Origin: CAYQUO01 sp964420835
GTDB lineage: Bacteria > Chloroflexota > Anaerolineae > Anaerolineales > Anaerolineaceae
Direction: 5' to 3'
DNA length: 64,000 nucleotides
Assembly: GCA_964420835.1 (NCBI GenBank)
Contig: CAYQUO010000015.1
Location: 1-64,000 of the forward strand
The stretch's first letter is position 1. Each line of letters starts with the position of its first letter. The translations under genes were made by a program, and so were the position numbers. The notes beneath the pieces are model-generated. The model did not search any database. It saw only the letters and a program-made list of their open reading frames with translations, and was not told where the DNA came from. Positions 50,544 through 61,123 of the stretch are shown piece after piece.

Positions 50544-52481
50544 TCATCGAGCTGCGAATTTTTGAAAGTGAAAGATGGTTATAAATTGCATGGGTGCATC
50601 CCCTGTTGCATGGAGGGAAAACGATAACCTTGGAGTCAACTCATTATATGTACTGGAGTGCCAGCCTAAGAGTGGGAATTCTTCCGGGGTTATCAGGGAT
50701 TTTCCGGCTCGCACCAACTGAACAAAACTTCCTTTTGCAGATGTGCTGATCTGAACGGTCGCATGGTAATATCCATTTTTCAGGGTTAATATAGTGTCCT
50801 GAAGTATCCATTGCCAGTCCGGAAGCAGCCATTGAATGGAAGCATCAATAATTTGCCGGTGATTGCGTAATGGGGTTAGTCTATCATAGATGACAATCTG
50901 CGCATTATCTTCCATGTGCAGTGTCCTTTGGTGGTTGATGCCAACCTTGTGATAGCCAGTATGGCAAGCCCCAAGTGTATGTTCATCCAATAGAGAAGGG
51001 ATATATTCCCCTCTTGCTAAGTGGACCCAACGAAAACGCCCCATCCTTTTCATTTGGTCTTGATGGTTAATTTCCACCGTATTATGTACTCTTGTGAAAA
51101 CCAGCCCATTCTTCCACGGCGGTGCTGCCGTATACCGAAATGTTCCAGGGTCACTGGCGAAATTAATCCCATCCCACCAGATGTCCACATGAAGTTGATC
51201 GGCATGAGCAGGATGGGCAGGGTAGGATGCAACCCTCATTGAAGACCAGAGGTTTTTTTTGCCCCGCCGGGGGCAAAGTGGATTGATATAGATTTTTTGC
51301 TTTGTTTGCAAGGTTGTTACGGGCAACCCAAGCCAAAGGCTCAACTCATCCCATGGTCCGGGTGGAAAGAAAGGTTTCCCGAGGAACATTCGTGAGGCTG
51401 CCTGTCCGACAGGTCGGTAATCTTCAAGGGGACAGGAGGATAACGGGAGTATGTTTGAGCCGTCTTGGTGTCCAAGGTTGGGAGTACGACCGGACACCGG
51501 GTCGACCTGCCCAAGCAGCCATTCTGTAGCCAGGGTAAGTTTCCGCTCTGCTGTCGAGGAGAAAATCCATTTTGGGGCTTGTTGCGCACATCCTGCAAGT
51601 AAAGCCAGGTGGAGCATTAATCGGTGATAGTTTGTGCTTTGCTGGATATAACATCCATCTGGATGGATTTGGCCTGCCAAGGCCTGGTTAAAAACCCCCC
51701 ATCCTAACGATTTCCACCGGTTTCCAGAAGGACAATTTCTTAGGAAAACTCCTGAGATATATAGACCAAGCGCTTCACTGAGCAAATGATTATTATTTTG
51801 AGCATGAGCATACCATAACGTGGTAGGTATTCGCCTGGCATGATCGATGATTGAGGAAGTCAGGGCAGCCATCCTCTGCGGGGTCGACGAAGGTGCTTCC
51901 CTGAAACCATGGGCAGCAAAAATGATCGCCATGCCCCGAATGGCAACTTCCTGCGAAGAAATCCAGTTTGGGCCAAGATTATACGGGTTTGCCTGGGAAA
52001 AAAGCTCAAAGTAATCCCAAAAGACTTCCGGGTAACGATTATTGCCTGTAACAACATATGCCCGCACGAGATCATACGCCCATCCAAAGCGGGCAGGTTC
52101 CCAGGTCAGTTTTAGGTCAAAAGATGGATCGTCATCCTCATAGCAGGTCCAGTGTTGTATCTTGGTCTCCGGATCTAATTTCAATGAAACAGCCTCACCT
52201 CCAAAAGGCTTAAAAGTACCCTGGCAGATCTGATCTGCCGATTTTTGAAGGTTATCTGCTCCTTCGCCAATTACATCAATTAGCGCATCGGCCTTGGGAA
52301 CATGAATAAAAAATTCAGGTTGAAAATCGACCTTGCTGGGGTCGGTTGGTTTCGGAGGAGTGAGCAAACGTGCCAAGCCGGAGGTCAATAACATTTGATA
52401 TGCGGCGTAATTAAGCATTGAAGGGAGGCCGGTTTCCCGAGCAAATTGGAGGAAATCAGTCAACCGTTGAGTGCTTGGCAT
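50544..52481 (-). CDS. Heparinase II/III family protein
   Basis: 645 residues. The N-terminal half is an alpha/alpha toroid (SQEVAIRGMAIIFAAHGF, YAHAQNNNHLLSEALGLYI, IHPDGCYIQQSTNYHRLMLHL), the C-terminal half a beta-sandwich (PAHADQLHVDIWWDGINFASDPGTFRYTA, VHNTVEINHQDQM). These fit the heparinase II/III lyase fold, which cleaves uronic-acid-containing polysaccharide by elimination; the Asn-His-Tyr cluster is in the right region. No signal peptide is visible, so it may act inside the cell or be exported otherwise. Such genes accompany exopolysaccharide loci next to a bi-domain oxidoreductase, as here (26 bases downstream of it). Confidence 0.85.
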   Translation of the reverse strand: MPSTQRLTDFLQFARETGLPSMLNYAAYQMLLTSGLARLLTPPKPTDPSKVDFQPEFFIHVPKADALIDVIGEGADNLQKSADQICQGTFKPFGGEAVSLKLDPETKIQHWTCYEDDDPSFDLKLTWEPARFGWAYDLVRAYVVTGNNRYPEVFWDYFELFSQANPYNLGPNWISSQEVAIRGMAIIFAAHGFREAPSSTPQRMAALTSSIIDHARRIPTTLWYAHAQNNNHLLSEALGLYISGVFLRNCPSGNRWKSLGWGVFNQALAGQIHPDGCYIQQSTNYHRLMLHLALLAGCAQQAPKWIFSSTAERKLTLATEWLLGQVDPVSGRTPNLGHQDGSNILPLSSCPLEDYRPVGQAASRMFLGKPFFPPGPWDELSLWLGLPVTTLQTKQKIYINPLCPRRGKKNLWSSMRVASYPAHPAHADQLHVDIWWDGINFASDPGTFRYTAAPPWKNGLVFTRVHNTVEINHQDQMKRMGRFRWVHLARGEYIPSLLDEHTLGACHTGYHKVGINHQRTLHMEDNAQIVIYDRLTPLRNHRQIIDASIQWLLPDWQWILQDTILTLKNGYYHATVQISTSAKGSFVQLVRAGKSLITPEEFPLLGWHSSTYNELTPRLSFSLHATGDAPMQFITIFHFQKFAAR

Positions 52482-52506
52482 GAACTATCCCGAACAATTG
52501 AAAATA

Positions 52507-54672
52507 TTATCCAACCGGAATGATGGATTCATACCCGCCTGTTTGCAGGGATTTCGCGCCAACAATTGAAGCATTTGCCACAGCCCATAGATCAGTATAC
52601 GGAATGGGAGGTGGGCCGCCACCCTGAACAGCCCGCAGGAAAAACTCCCAGGCTTTTTTGTGCCCTTTATCCAGACGGAACCTTGACCGTATGACTTTAA
52701 TATTCCTGCCGGTTGCCAGGGTGAGAATCCGGAAATCATCAAGAATTGCTGTTTTGCCACCCCCATAAACTTCCACCTTTTCCTTGGGGATAAGTTCGGA
52801 TCCATTTGCCAGGTAATCCAGGATGCCGATGGAATCATCTGAAAAGGTAAAGGTTAATGTCGCATTGTCTCCATGGTAACGTTTAAAGTCAGGCAACAAG
52901 TTTCCCCTAACAGCCACGGGAATTGAACCTGTCAAGAAGGTCATGAAATCGATGAAATGGCAGCCTTCGCCAATGATTCGGCCACCTCCTTGGAGAGGGT
53001 CGTGCAGCCAATGGTTGTCTGGAAGGTATCCAGCATTCACACGGTAATGAACAATTAACGGTTCAGTTCGATCCTGGAAAAAAGATTTCAAATTCATGCC
53101 CATTGGAGAGAACCTGCGATTAAAACCTGCCATGAGAATGGGCCTTCCATCCCTACTGGTTGTTTTAACCAGGTCAATCAATTCCTGATGGCTGATCGCC
53201 AGCGGCTTTTCACAAAATACGTGTTTTCCTGCCTCTAGGGATGCCAGTATCTGTCGTGAATGATGTTGATGCCGTGTGAGGATGGCGACAATGCTGATGC
53301 CCGGGTCATTGTAGATCTGGTTCTCATCCGAGGTGGCAGAATGGAAGCGAAATTTCCTGGCCAGATGAGATGCATTCATTCCGTTGGCCGACGCGATCAT
53401 TTTCAACTTAACACCACCCACTTTCCGTACAACCGGTAGAAAGACAGACGATGCATAGTTACCCGCTCCCAAAACCCCCAACACAGGTTTGTCGCAGGAT
53501 TCCTGAAAAGAATTCGGTGTTAATGAATATGAAACCGTTGACCGGACTTCAACATCCTCCGGGTAGGTTAATAACACACCAAGAAATGGTTCGTTCTTAC
53601 CACCTGTAATTAACTCGTATGCCTTTTCAGCATTTTCAATTGGGAACCGATGGGAAATGAGTGGCTGCAAGTCAATCCTTTTACTCGCAACCAGTTCCAG
53701 GAAGGATTCCATGTTCCTGTTTTCCGTCCAACGGACATAACCAGGAGGGTAATCAACCCCATTCAATTCATACGATGGGTCATAACGGCCTGGGCCATAA
53801 GATCGTGATACGATGAATTTCAATTCCTTCTCATAGTAGGTCTTCCGGGGGATTGAGAAACCGACCGCACCAAGTGCTACAATGGTTGCCCTGTCTCTGG
53901 CAAGATACCCTGCCAACTCTACCGGGTCATTTGAAGGGGTATCCGCACAGATAAGCACAACGTCAAAACCCATGCCGCCTGTAACGCCCGGTGCGATTTT
54001 CTCAATATTTGCGCGATCAGCCGCGTTTATGCCGGTTTTTTCCGCCAGATGAACACGGGCGGGGTCGGTATCCGTTCCCAGGACCTGACATCCGGCAGCC
54101 CTGGCAATACTTGCAGACAACTGTCCCAACAACCCAAGGCCAATAACAAGCACATTCTCACCGACCTGGGGCGTTCCCAGGCGAAATCCCTGCATTGCCA
54201 CCGCACCCAGCGTGGTGAAAGCTCCTTCTTCAAAGGATACATCAGAGGGCAGTTTAACGATTAGATTTTTTGGGACAAGAATATATTCAGCGTGGTTGGC
54301 GAAACCGCCGCCGCCACAAGCGACCCTTTCTCCCGGGTGGAAACCCTCCATACCTTCACCAAGGTCTGTGATAATGCCAGAAGCCGAATAGCCTAAAGCA
54401 AGCGGCTGGTCCAGGCGGTTAATTGCTGCCTGGACCGTGGTAAATAATCCTTCCTTGTGAGCTTTATTGATCACCTGACGGACCAAGTCCGGCCTGGATC
54501 GGGCTTTTCCAAGCAGGTTCTTCTCTGCGAATTCAACAACCATTCTTTCGGTTCCTGGTGAAACCAGGGATACAGAGGTTCTAATGAGAGCCATGCCAGG
54601 CCTAGGAACTGGGACAGGGACATCAGCCAGGGTGGTTTTCCCATCCCGCAAATTTTGAAGAAGTTGTTTCAT
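52507..54672 (-). CDS. Bi-domain oxidoreductase: Zn-dependent alcohol dehydrogenase-like plus Gfo/Idh/MocA
   Basis: 721 residues from the ATG at 54672, preceded by GAGGAGG. Residues ~1-355 are a medium-chain dehydrogenase/reductase (PGTERMVVEFAEKN, ALGYSASGIITDLGEG, GENVLVIGLGLLGQLSASIA). Residues ~385-715 are a second Rossmann oxidoreductase of the Gfo/Idh/MocA family (KPVLGVLGAGNYASSVFLPV, VFCEKPLAISHQELIDLV, GEGCHFIDFMTFLTG). Proteins with this architecture are common in polysaccharide clusters beside heparinase-like genes; they may oxidise a nucleotide sugar or glycan intermediate. The reaction is not established here. Confidence 0.85.
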   Translation of the reverse strand: MKQLLQNLRDGKTTLADVPVPVPRPGMALIRTSVSLVSPGTERMVVEFAEKNLLGKARSRPDLVRQVINKAHKEGLFTTVQAAINRLDQPLALGYSASGIITDLGEGMEGFHPGERVACGGGGFANHAEYILVPKNLIVKLPSDVSFEEGAFTTLGAVAMQGFRLGTPQVGENVLVIGLGLLGQLSASIARAAGCQVLGTDTDPARVHLAEKTGINAADRANIEKIAPGVTGGMGFDVVLICADTPSNDPVELAGYLARDRATIVALGAVGFSIPRKTYYEKELKFIVSRSYGPGRYDPSYELNGVDYPPGYVRWTENRNMESFLELVASKRIDLQPLISHRFPIENAEKAYELITGGKNEPFLGVLLTYPEDVEVRSTVSYSLTPNSFQESCDKPVLGVLGAGNYASSVFLPVVRKVGGVKLKMIASANGMNASHLARKFRFHSATSDENQIYNDPGISIVAILTRHQHHSRQILASLEAGKHVFCEKPLAISHQELIDLVKTTSRDGRPILMAGFNRRFSPMGMNLKSFFQDRTEPLIVHYRVNAGYLPDNHWLHDPLQGGGRIIGEGCHFIDFMTFLTGSIPVAVRGNLLPDFKRYHGDNATLTFTFSDDSIGILDYLANGSELIPKEKVEVYGGGKTAILDDFRILTLATGRNIKVIRSRFRLDKGHKKAWEFFLRAVQGGGPPPIPYTDLWAVANASIVGAKSLQTGGYESIIPVG

Positions 54673-54840
54673 CCAGAAAATCCTCCTCTGAGAGGTCAAT
54701 CTGATTATATTCTACAAACCCATTCCCCACGATACTCCCTTGCTTATCTGTAAATAGAGGTAGCAACTGCATACTGTATAATCTTTTAGAAAGGTAAGGC
54801 AAATTTAGGCATCACATTTGTAACGGATGATTGTGCCATT

Positions 54841-57159
54841 ATGAAAAAGATCCCGACAAATTTGGATTTTCGATACCTTGTCCGAGAGTCTTTTCTGATC
54901 TTGACGGGAAGTTATCTGCTCTTCTTTGCGAGCACCCATAATGGTCTTGTCCAGCCGGTGACTTTAATGATTACTGCAATGTTATTAACAGTATCGGCCA
55001 TTGCCTGGCTGTGTTCCAGGAAATGGGGACCAACGCCGCTCGGAATTCCGCTCCTGGTATTTTTTCTGGTACTGTCATTTACCTCTTTCTTTTCCATTGA
55101 TCCAAGGAGGTCATTCGCCGAGGTATGGCTGATCGGAATTTCAATTTACCTTTATGCAGCAACAGGGGAATTGGTGAGAAGGGGATGGCCTCGGGAACTC
55201 ATTATCAAGGTTCTTCTGGTACTTGGAGCGATATTCATGGGATTGGCATGGGGGGAAGTGATTCGATGGCATATGCATTGGCATGCTGCCACAGGGACGT
55301 GGATCCCATCAACAAGTTACCGGTTGCCCCTGCCCAACTTCTACAGTGTTATTTTGAACATTATGCTGATGATGGCCATAACAATTATGATTACCGAAAA
55401 AACAGTTTTCGGGAGGATGGTCCTGGCGATATGGTGTATATCGGCTTTGGGACTCATTTTCTTTACATCCTCTCGAGGAGGCTGGCTGGGAACTGCTGCC
55501 GGGTTGCTGTGCATTGGTGTTTGGCTTGTCCACAAGTATAAACAGAAATTGTTAGATTGCACAAAATATCTCGTGCATCATAAATGGTTCACCGTCATTG
55601 GAGGTATTGGAAGTCTTATTGTTTTATCTGGAATGGCTATTGTCATATATAGACAGGCAGTTCATCCGACTCATTCTGATTTGATGAGCGCTCGGGGCGA
55701 CCTCTGGCTACCTGCCTGGCAGGCGTTCCTGCGGTCACCCTGGGTCGGCGAAGGTATCTACACATTTGTCAGCCATTATGTCCAATACCATTCTGTTCCT
55801 CCCGGAACGATTTATGTTTATGCACATAGTATTTATCTTGATCTATTAAGTGGTAGCGGTATCCTGGGTTTAATGTCTTATTTCTGGCTGTTCATTTCCG
55901 CTTTGGTGGTATTAAAAAATAAACTAAAAATATCGACTTCTCCTAATAATTACATTGGAGCGCTCGCATCCATGCTGGCATTTTCTGTTCACGGTATCTT
56001 TGATAGCGTTCACCACTCAATTCCAACCAGTCTATGGATGATGGCCATTCTGGTGGGGGCGGTTCTGGGAGAAAGTTCAAGCCAAAAAAGGAGGATCATT
56101 TTTCCGGTAGGTTTATTAATAGGGTTATTGGTAACCATTGCAGGATGGATCAATCTATGGATGATCTTGCCGATGCATAAGGGAGTTCAAGAAGCCACGA
56201 GCGGCAATTTGCAGGAGGCAAGGATGAATCTTTATCTTGCCATAGAACGGGATCCACAAATGGCAATAACCTACCAGCAGCAGGGTATGGTTCTCAGTCA
56301 ACTTGCCGAAGAAGGCATTGAGGGCGCTCTGGATGAAGCGATTGGAATGTTTCAAAAGGCAATTTTGTTGGACCCTTATTGGCCCCTAAACCATGCCAAT
56401 CTTGGTGCGCTCCTCAGGGAGGCGGGCAGGCTCTCAGAAGCTGAACAAGAACTGGTTGTCGCCTGCCAGGCTGCTCCTGATGCTGCCGTTTTTTACCTTA
56501 ATCTGGGCCAAGTGCAGGAGATGATGGGAAAGAAACGGGAGGCTATGATTAGCAATCATAAAACATTGGAATTGGAACCTGGATGGACAGACGCTTATTA
56601 TTGGAGAGAATCAGATTTTAGAAAAGAATTCAACACCAGATGGAAAAAAGAAAATCCTTCCAGAAGGGTAACAATTGAGGATTTGATAAATCACGTCGAA
56701 GCGACCAAAGGGAGAGCAGCACCACTCATAGCCCTGGCAGAGCGCCACCTCAAGAATGGTGAGATTTTTACTGCTGACAAGCTGCTGGCACAAGCCGGAT
56801 TACAACATTTTTCCAATTATGAAGAAAAGCTTGAATATTTCTGGCTGTTGGCTAAATCCGCTTCCTTAAAAGGGGAATATCCCGGGGCAATTATCAACGG
56901 GCAGGTTGCGGTTGATGGGTTTCTTAACCAGGGCATGTATGGACCGGGCTCAGAAGATAAATCCGTTTACTCCCAACTGATGTTCAGGCGCCCGCAAATG
57001 AAAATGGAACTTGTTCCCCAATTCACATTAGTATTATTAAATGATTTATGGGGAACTCGTTTGGCTGAACTTTGTGGCTGGTATCTTGATCAAGGGCTGT
57101 CAGAACAATATGTTAAATGTAGAAAAATCCTGCGGTCCAATATTCCGGATATTCAATGA
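54841..57159 (+). CDS. O-antigen ligase/polymerase family membrane protein with TPR tail
   Basis: 772 residues. About ten to twelve membrane helices occupy the first ~440 residues (LILTGSYLLFFAST, VTLMITAMLLTVSAIAWLC and so on). The Wzy_C-type signature SSRGGWLGTAAGLLCIGVW is near residue 210, and GEGIYTFVSHY with HAHSIYLDLLSGSG-like (YAHSIYLDLLSGSGILGLM) follows. The C-terminal ~300 residues are soluble TPR-like repeats (ARMNLYLAIERDPQMAITY, NHANLGALLREAGRLSEAE). Proteins of this layout join or polymerise glycan repeat units outside the membrane. It diverges from the bi-domain gene across a 168-base gap containing a TATAAT at 54777-54782. Confidence 0.85.
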   Translation: MKKIPTNLDFRYLVRESFLILTGSYLLFFASTHNGLVQPVTLMITAMLLTVSAIAWLCSRKWGPTPLGIPLLVFFLVLSFTSFFSIDPRRSFAEVWLIGISIYLYAATGELVRRGWPRELIIKVLLVLGAIFMGLAWGEVIRWHMHWHAATGTWIPSTSYRLPLPNFYSVILNIMLMMAITIMITEKTVFGRMVLAIWCISALGLIFFTSSRGGWLGTAAGLLCIGVWLVHKYKQKLLDCTKYLVHHKWFTVIGGIGSLIVLSGMAIVIYRQAVHPTHSDLMSARGDLWLPAWQAFLRSPWVGEGIYTFVSHYVQYHSVPPGTIYVYAHSIYLDLLSGSGILGLMSYFWLFISALVVLKNKLKISTSPNNYIGALASMLAFSVHGIFDSVHHSIPTSLWMMAILVGAVLGESSSQKRRIIFPVGLLIGLLVTIAGWINLWMILPMHKGVQEATSGNLQEARMNLYLAIERDPQMAITYQQQGMVLSQLAEEGIEGALDEAIGMFQKAILLDPYWPLNHANLGALLREAGRLSEAEQELVVACQAAPDAAVFYLNLGQVQEMMGKKREAMISNHKTLELEPGWTDAYYWRESDFRKEFNTRWKKENPSRRVTIEDLINHVEATKGRAAPLIALAERHLKNGEIFTADKLLAQAGLQHFSNYEEKLEYFWLLAKSASLKGEYPGAIINGQVAVDGFLNQGMYGPGSEDKSVYSQLMFRRPQMKMELVPQFTLVLLNDLWGTRLAELCGWYLDQGLSEQYVKCRKILRSNIPDIQ

Positions 57160-57245
57160 ATTAAGGAAGTGAAATACGTTTCATTTGTAAATGGGTGCCA
57201 TGACTCTTGTGGAAAAATGTTAAGGTTTGCAATAAGTAAATATAT

Positions 57246-58745
57246 ATGGGAAAGAATCAAGATGTGATTAATCGGTTGGCCATTGGTGCCGGCCAAGGTT
57301 TGGCAGGTACGGTTGTCGGTAGAATCCTTGGCGTATTAACTGGAGTGTTCGCGGCACGAATCCTGGGGCCTGCAGTGTATGGTTTGTATTCAATTGGTTG
57401 GACATTATTGAGATTTCTCTCCCTTCTGTTCCCATTGGGCATGGATCGGGCATTGCTGAAATTTGCCCCGCCTTTTTGGGGGAGGGATGCAGGCAGACTT
57501 AAAGGTATCCTTTTGCAGGGAATATATTTGGCACTTATTTCAGGGACAATTTTCGGCTTAGGGTTATTTTTCCTATCACCATGGCTTGCCGTTGACGTAT
57601 ACAAGAAATTCGAATTAAGAACCATTTTCCGGTTGTTTTCCATGGCATTTCCGCTCATAAGTCTCTTAATTGTGGCGTCGGCTGCAACCCGGGTCACGCA
57701 GCGGGTGAAAATTTCTGTTCTGGTTCAGGATATTGGGCAACCCCTTATGGGACTGACCTTGATGCTATTCTTTTATTTCATGGGGATGAAGATTAATGGG
57801 GTTATTTTCTCTGAGATCATTTCTTTCTTCCTTGCATCCATCTTAATCCTTTATTTATTACGAATGGTGTTTCCTGAAACCGTACATACCAAGCCAATTT
57901 ATGATCATTCAATCCCCAATATCTTAAAATATTCTGTGCCTGCAGCACTGGGTGGAGCGTTCTCGGTTTATATTTTTTGGATTGACAGGATCCTGGTCGG
58001 CTTATTTCGACCCTCCTTTGAGAATGGGATCTATATGGCTGTTTCTCAAATCTCAACAATTTTCCTGGTCATATCATCCGGGATAAATATGATCGTGGTC
58101 CCAATTTTTTCCGACCTGTTCAGCAAACAGGATTTTTATGGACTGGAAGAGATCTACCGTGTCAGTACGAAATGGGGAATTTATATTGGGGTGCCTGTCC
58201 TAATTGTTCTTTTCATCAGTCCGATGGAAACACTCTCACTGGTTTTTGGAAATTCCTATTCACAGGGCGGTGATTTATTAATCCTTTTAACCCTTGGTCA
58301 AGCCGTCAACCTATTTACCGGTTCCGGAAATCCGCTTTTAATGATGACGGGGAATCAAAAATTTTTATTCCAATTATCAACAATCATCCTGATTGTTGAC
58401 ATCCTAATCAATTTCTATCTGATCCCAATTTATGGCACGATGGGGGCTGCATTCAGCACGACGATCAGTCTGTCAGCCCTGAACTTGATATCGTTATTCT
58501 GGATAAAACAAAAATTGGGATTGTGGCCCTACGATAGGAGATACTTCAAGGGCATTATTGCCATTATTGGAACAATCCTGACAGTCCTGACCGTACGATC
58601 CATTTTTTCGGGGGTTGGAGGTTATCGTGTGATATTCGCAGCCGCTGGGGCGTTTGTATCCTTCATATTAATATTGCACTTGCAAAAGTTGGATCAAGAA
58701 GATATGCAATTCCTTTTTGCCATTCGTACGAAGTTGCTCAAATGA
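57246..58745 (+). CDS. Lipid-linked oligosaccharide flippase (Wzx/MATE-like)
   Basis: 499 residues with about 14 hydrophobic segments (AGQGLAGTVVGRILGVLTGV, GPAVYGLYSIGWTLLRFLSL at the start). It fits the polysaccharide biosynthesis flippase family that moves undecaprenyl-linked repeat units across the membrane. The 86-base gap before it contains an isolated palindrome TGAAA-TACG-TTTCA (57170-57183) of unknown meaning. It precedes the ligase genes on the same strand. Confidence 0.88.
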   Translation: MGKNQDVINRLAIGAGQGLAGTVVGRILGVLTGVFAARILGPAVYGLYSIGWTLLRFLSLLFPLGMDRALLKFAPPFWGRDAGRLKGILLQGIYLALISGTIFGLGLFFLSPWLAVDVYKKFELRTIFRLFSMAFPLISLLIVASAATRVTQRVKISVLVQDIGQPLMGLTLMLFFYFMGMKINGVIFSEIISFFLASILILYLLRMVFPETVHTKPIYDHSIPNILKYSVPAALGGAFSVYIFWIDRILVGLFRPSFENGIYMAVSQISTIFLVISSGINMIVVPIFSDLFSKQDFYGLEEIYRVSTKWGIYIGVPVLIVLFISPMETLSLVFGNSYSQGGDLLILLTLGQAVNLFTGSGNPLLMMTGNQKFLFQLSTIILIVDILINFYLIPIYGTMGAAFSTTISLSALNLISLFWIKQKLGLWPYDRRYFKGIIAIIGTILTVLTVRSIFSGVGGYRVIFAAAGAFVSFILILHLQKLDQEDMQFLFAIRTKLLK

Positions 58746-58748
58746 TTC

Positions 58749-60151
58749 GTGAGTAGGATGATCAAACGATTAAAAACACTTCCTGAGGAAGATTTTATTT
58801 TCCGTATTGATTATTGGGTGTTGCTTACAAGCATATTCTTCTTGCGGCTTCACAACGCTTTTGGATATCGCTATTATTTGAATTGGCGGATTATTGGACT
58901 GATGCCCGTAATATTTGGGGCTGTAATAAATATTCATTATTTAATTATTCACTGCATAAAGACCCGAATCCATAAGAAAATAGCAATTATCTTTGGGTTG
59001 TATCTGGTTCTCATTTTCCAGGCAACCGTGAGAACCGCCTTCAGAAATTTGGATGTCAGTATGTTTTATTTTATGGGCGATTTTCTTATTCTGGCATCAA
59101 TGATAGTTTTCCTTTTTTCAACGTTTTGGATTGCCCAGGGGGACGAAAAACGGTTTGTGTTGGGAAAAGGATTAGTTTATGCTTTTGGAATTCATGTTGG
59201 GATGAATATTGTTTTTTATCTCTTCGGGATTGATCCGAGGGAATCAATGTACCTAACCCAATACCCTGCTCAAATGCTGTCATTGATTGGCTTAAATATT
59301 GATCGTGTTTTATTCCCAATGGCAGAGGGCATCAATAATTTTGGCTTATTATCTGGTGCAAGTTTGGTTGGATTGGTCTTGTTGAATAAATTCCTAAAAA
59401 CTTTTCCAGAAACGCTATGCAATTATTATTAATCGTATGCTGTATCATAGCCATTTTGATGACCGATTCGCGTGGGGCTATGCTGTTTTCGGTTATGTCT
59501 GTGCTGTTCATGCTTTTACCCCGAAGAATGTTCATCTATGCCCGATGGTTTATATTTTTTCTTTCAGCCCTGCCGCTGTTTGCTTTTACACTGGCCCCTT
59601 CATTTTTCTCCACCACAACCAGGTGGGCCAATCGCCCAAAAGTTGATTGGCAAAATGCGCCGTCGAATCAAACTGATGTATTGTGCATGGAAGCCATCAA
59701 CAATTACAATGGAACCCTTAGTAATCGTCCGATAATATGGGATATTGTTCTAAATAATTTAAAACAACCGAAAGGGGAGCAAATAATTGGATATGGTATT
59801 CGAGGGCATATAGCCTCCTCGATTTCGAAAGAATATTCCTGTTTGTTTGCAAGTTACGCCAATCCAGAGATCGCATCCTCACATAATATTTGGTTGCAGT
59901 TGATACTTGATCTTGGTTATTTGGGGTTGGCTACGACCCTGGTACTGTTCGCCTCATTGCTTGTTGTCCTTGGTGGTAAGAACGGCAGGAAAAAGAATGA
60001 CCATTTAGTTGGGATGTTGTTATACATCGTATTAATTGGCTCACTCGAAGCACCATTGGCGGCAGATTTTGGTAACGTTTACATGTTGTTTTTAGCGATT
60101 TGCACGATCGCATTGTTTTTGATAAATAATTCATCTGAGCAAAGAAAATAA
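58749..60151 (+). pseudogene. O-antigen ligase family gene interrupted by a -1 frameshift
   Basis: Two frames together form one O-antigen ligase of about 470 residues. The first (58749-59432, 227 residues) has membrane helices up to LLNKFLKTF and ends abruptly in PETLCNYY. The second (59417-60151, 244 residues) resumes with KNFSRNAMQLLLIVCC if read in its own frame from ~59394, and contains the Wzy_C motif LMTDSRGAMLFSVMS plus NIWLQLILDLGYLG. The shift lies near the AAAAA at 59395-59399, consistent with loss of one A. It may be a sequencing error, a true mutation, or a split gene with an internal start at 59417. The first start is GTG (58749), or ATG at 58758. Confidence 0.75.
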
Positions 60152-60233
60152 ATAAGGCGATTGGCATATCTTGGAATGCAACATGGAAATAAAGAGATTG
60201 TGATCAATACATCTGGTCGGGAGGAAAAACAAA

Positions 60234-61064
60234 TTGGTAAAGCTTGGTCGTTATTCATTATCGGAAATCTCCCTGGGGCGCCTGATTAGCGGTATCAATA
60301 CAAGGGTTGCAGACATTCCCAACTCATTATCGTGGAATTTCGGAAGCCAGGCTTCCGCTAATCGGGAGAAACTGTCAAAATTAAAAAATTTACACCTTGG
60401 TAAACGATGTTTTATTGTTGCCAATGGCCCAAGCCTGGCACGGATGGATTTGGATTTATTGCAGGCGGAAATTACATTCGGTTTGAACCGAATATACCTG
60501 ATGTTCGAAAAAACCCGGTTTCGACCAACATATTATATTGCGGTTAATGAATTGGTATTGGAGCAATTCGCCCCTGATATAAAAAAGCTTGCAATGGCAA
60601 AATTCATAAATTGGAATTGCAGATCGTTGTTTAATTCCATGGATCCTTCGATTCACTTTATAAAATCAAGATTGGTCATTCGTGATTTCTTTGGGACGGA
60701 CCCGAGAAAGCCTCTTGTGGTTGGTGGAACAGTGACCTACGTTGCCTTGCAATTGGCGTTTTTTATGGGTTTTCAACAAGTGTATTTGATTGGTTTAGAT
60801 CATCATTATGTTGATAAAGGGATTCCAAACAAAACAGTCATTCAAAACCATTCCCAAGACGAAAGCCACTTTCACCCGGAATATTTCCCCAAAGGGATTA
60901 AATGGCAGCTTCCTGATCTTTTACGTTCCGAGTTGGACTATCAAATCGCGCTCAACTATTATGAAAAACATGGACGTGAGATACTTGATGCAACGGAGGA
61001 AGGCAGGTGCCAGATTTTCCCAAAGGTGGATTACTCTTCGTTATTTATAAAGAAAGGTGGTTAG
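60234..61064 (+). CDS. DUF115 (MAF/6-hydroxymethylpterin pyrophosphokinase-like) protein
   Basis: 276 residues from a TTG with GGGAGGA eight bases upstream. KRCFIVANGPSLARMDLDLL near residues 57-76 is the glycine-rich nucleotide-binding start of DUF115, followed by FGLNRIYLMFEKT, PLVVGGTVTYVALQLAFFMG and VYLIGLDHHYVDKG. The family includes motility-associated factor glycosyltransferases that add nonulosonic or other sugars. In this locus a role in glycan synthesis is likely; the substrate is unknown. Confidence 0.8.
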   Translation: MVKLGRYSLSEISLGRLISGINTRVADIPNSLSWNFGSQASANREKLSKLKNLHLGKRCFIVANGPSLARMDLDLLQAEITFGLNRIYLMFEKTRFRPTYYIAVNELVLEQFAPDIKKLAMAKFINWNCRSLFNSMDPSIHFIKSRLVIRDFFGTDPRKPLVVGGTVTYVALQLAFFMGFQQVYLIGLDHHYVDKGIPNKTVIQNHSQDESHFHPEYFPKGIKWQLPDLLRSELDYQIALNYYEKHGREILDATEEGRCQIFPKVDYSSLFIKKGG

Positions 61065-61123
61065 ATGGTGGAAATTGAATGTTTGTCTCCTTTTATAGAT
61101 AATTCTCATCCATCTGTTTTTAA

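Noticed and set aside
57170..57183. TGAAA-TACG-TTTCA palindrome before the flippase gene as another site for the IclR operator
   Set aside because: The centre length and inner bases differ from the 44022-44038 operator, and no promoter is placed next to it; probably chance.
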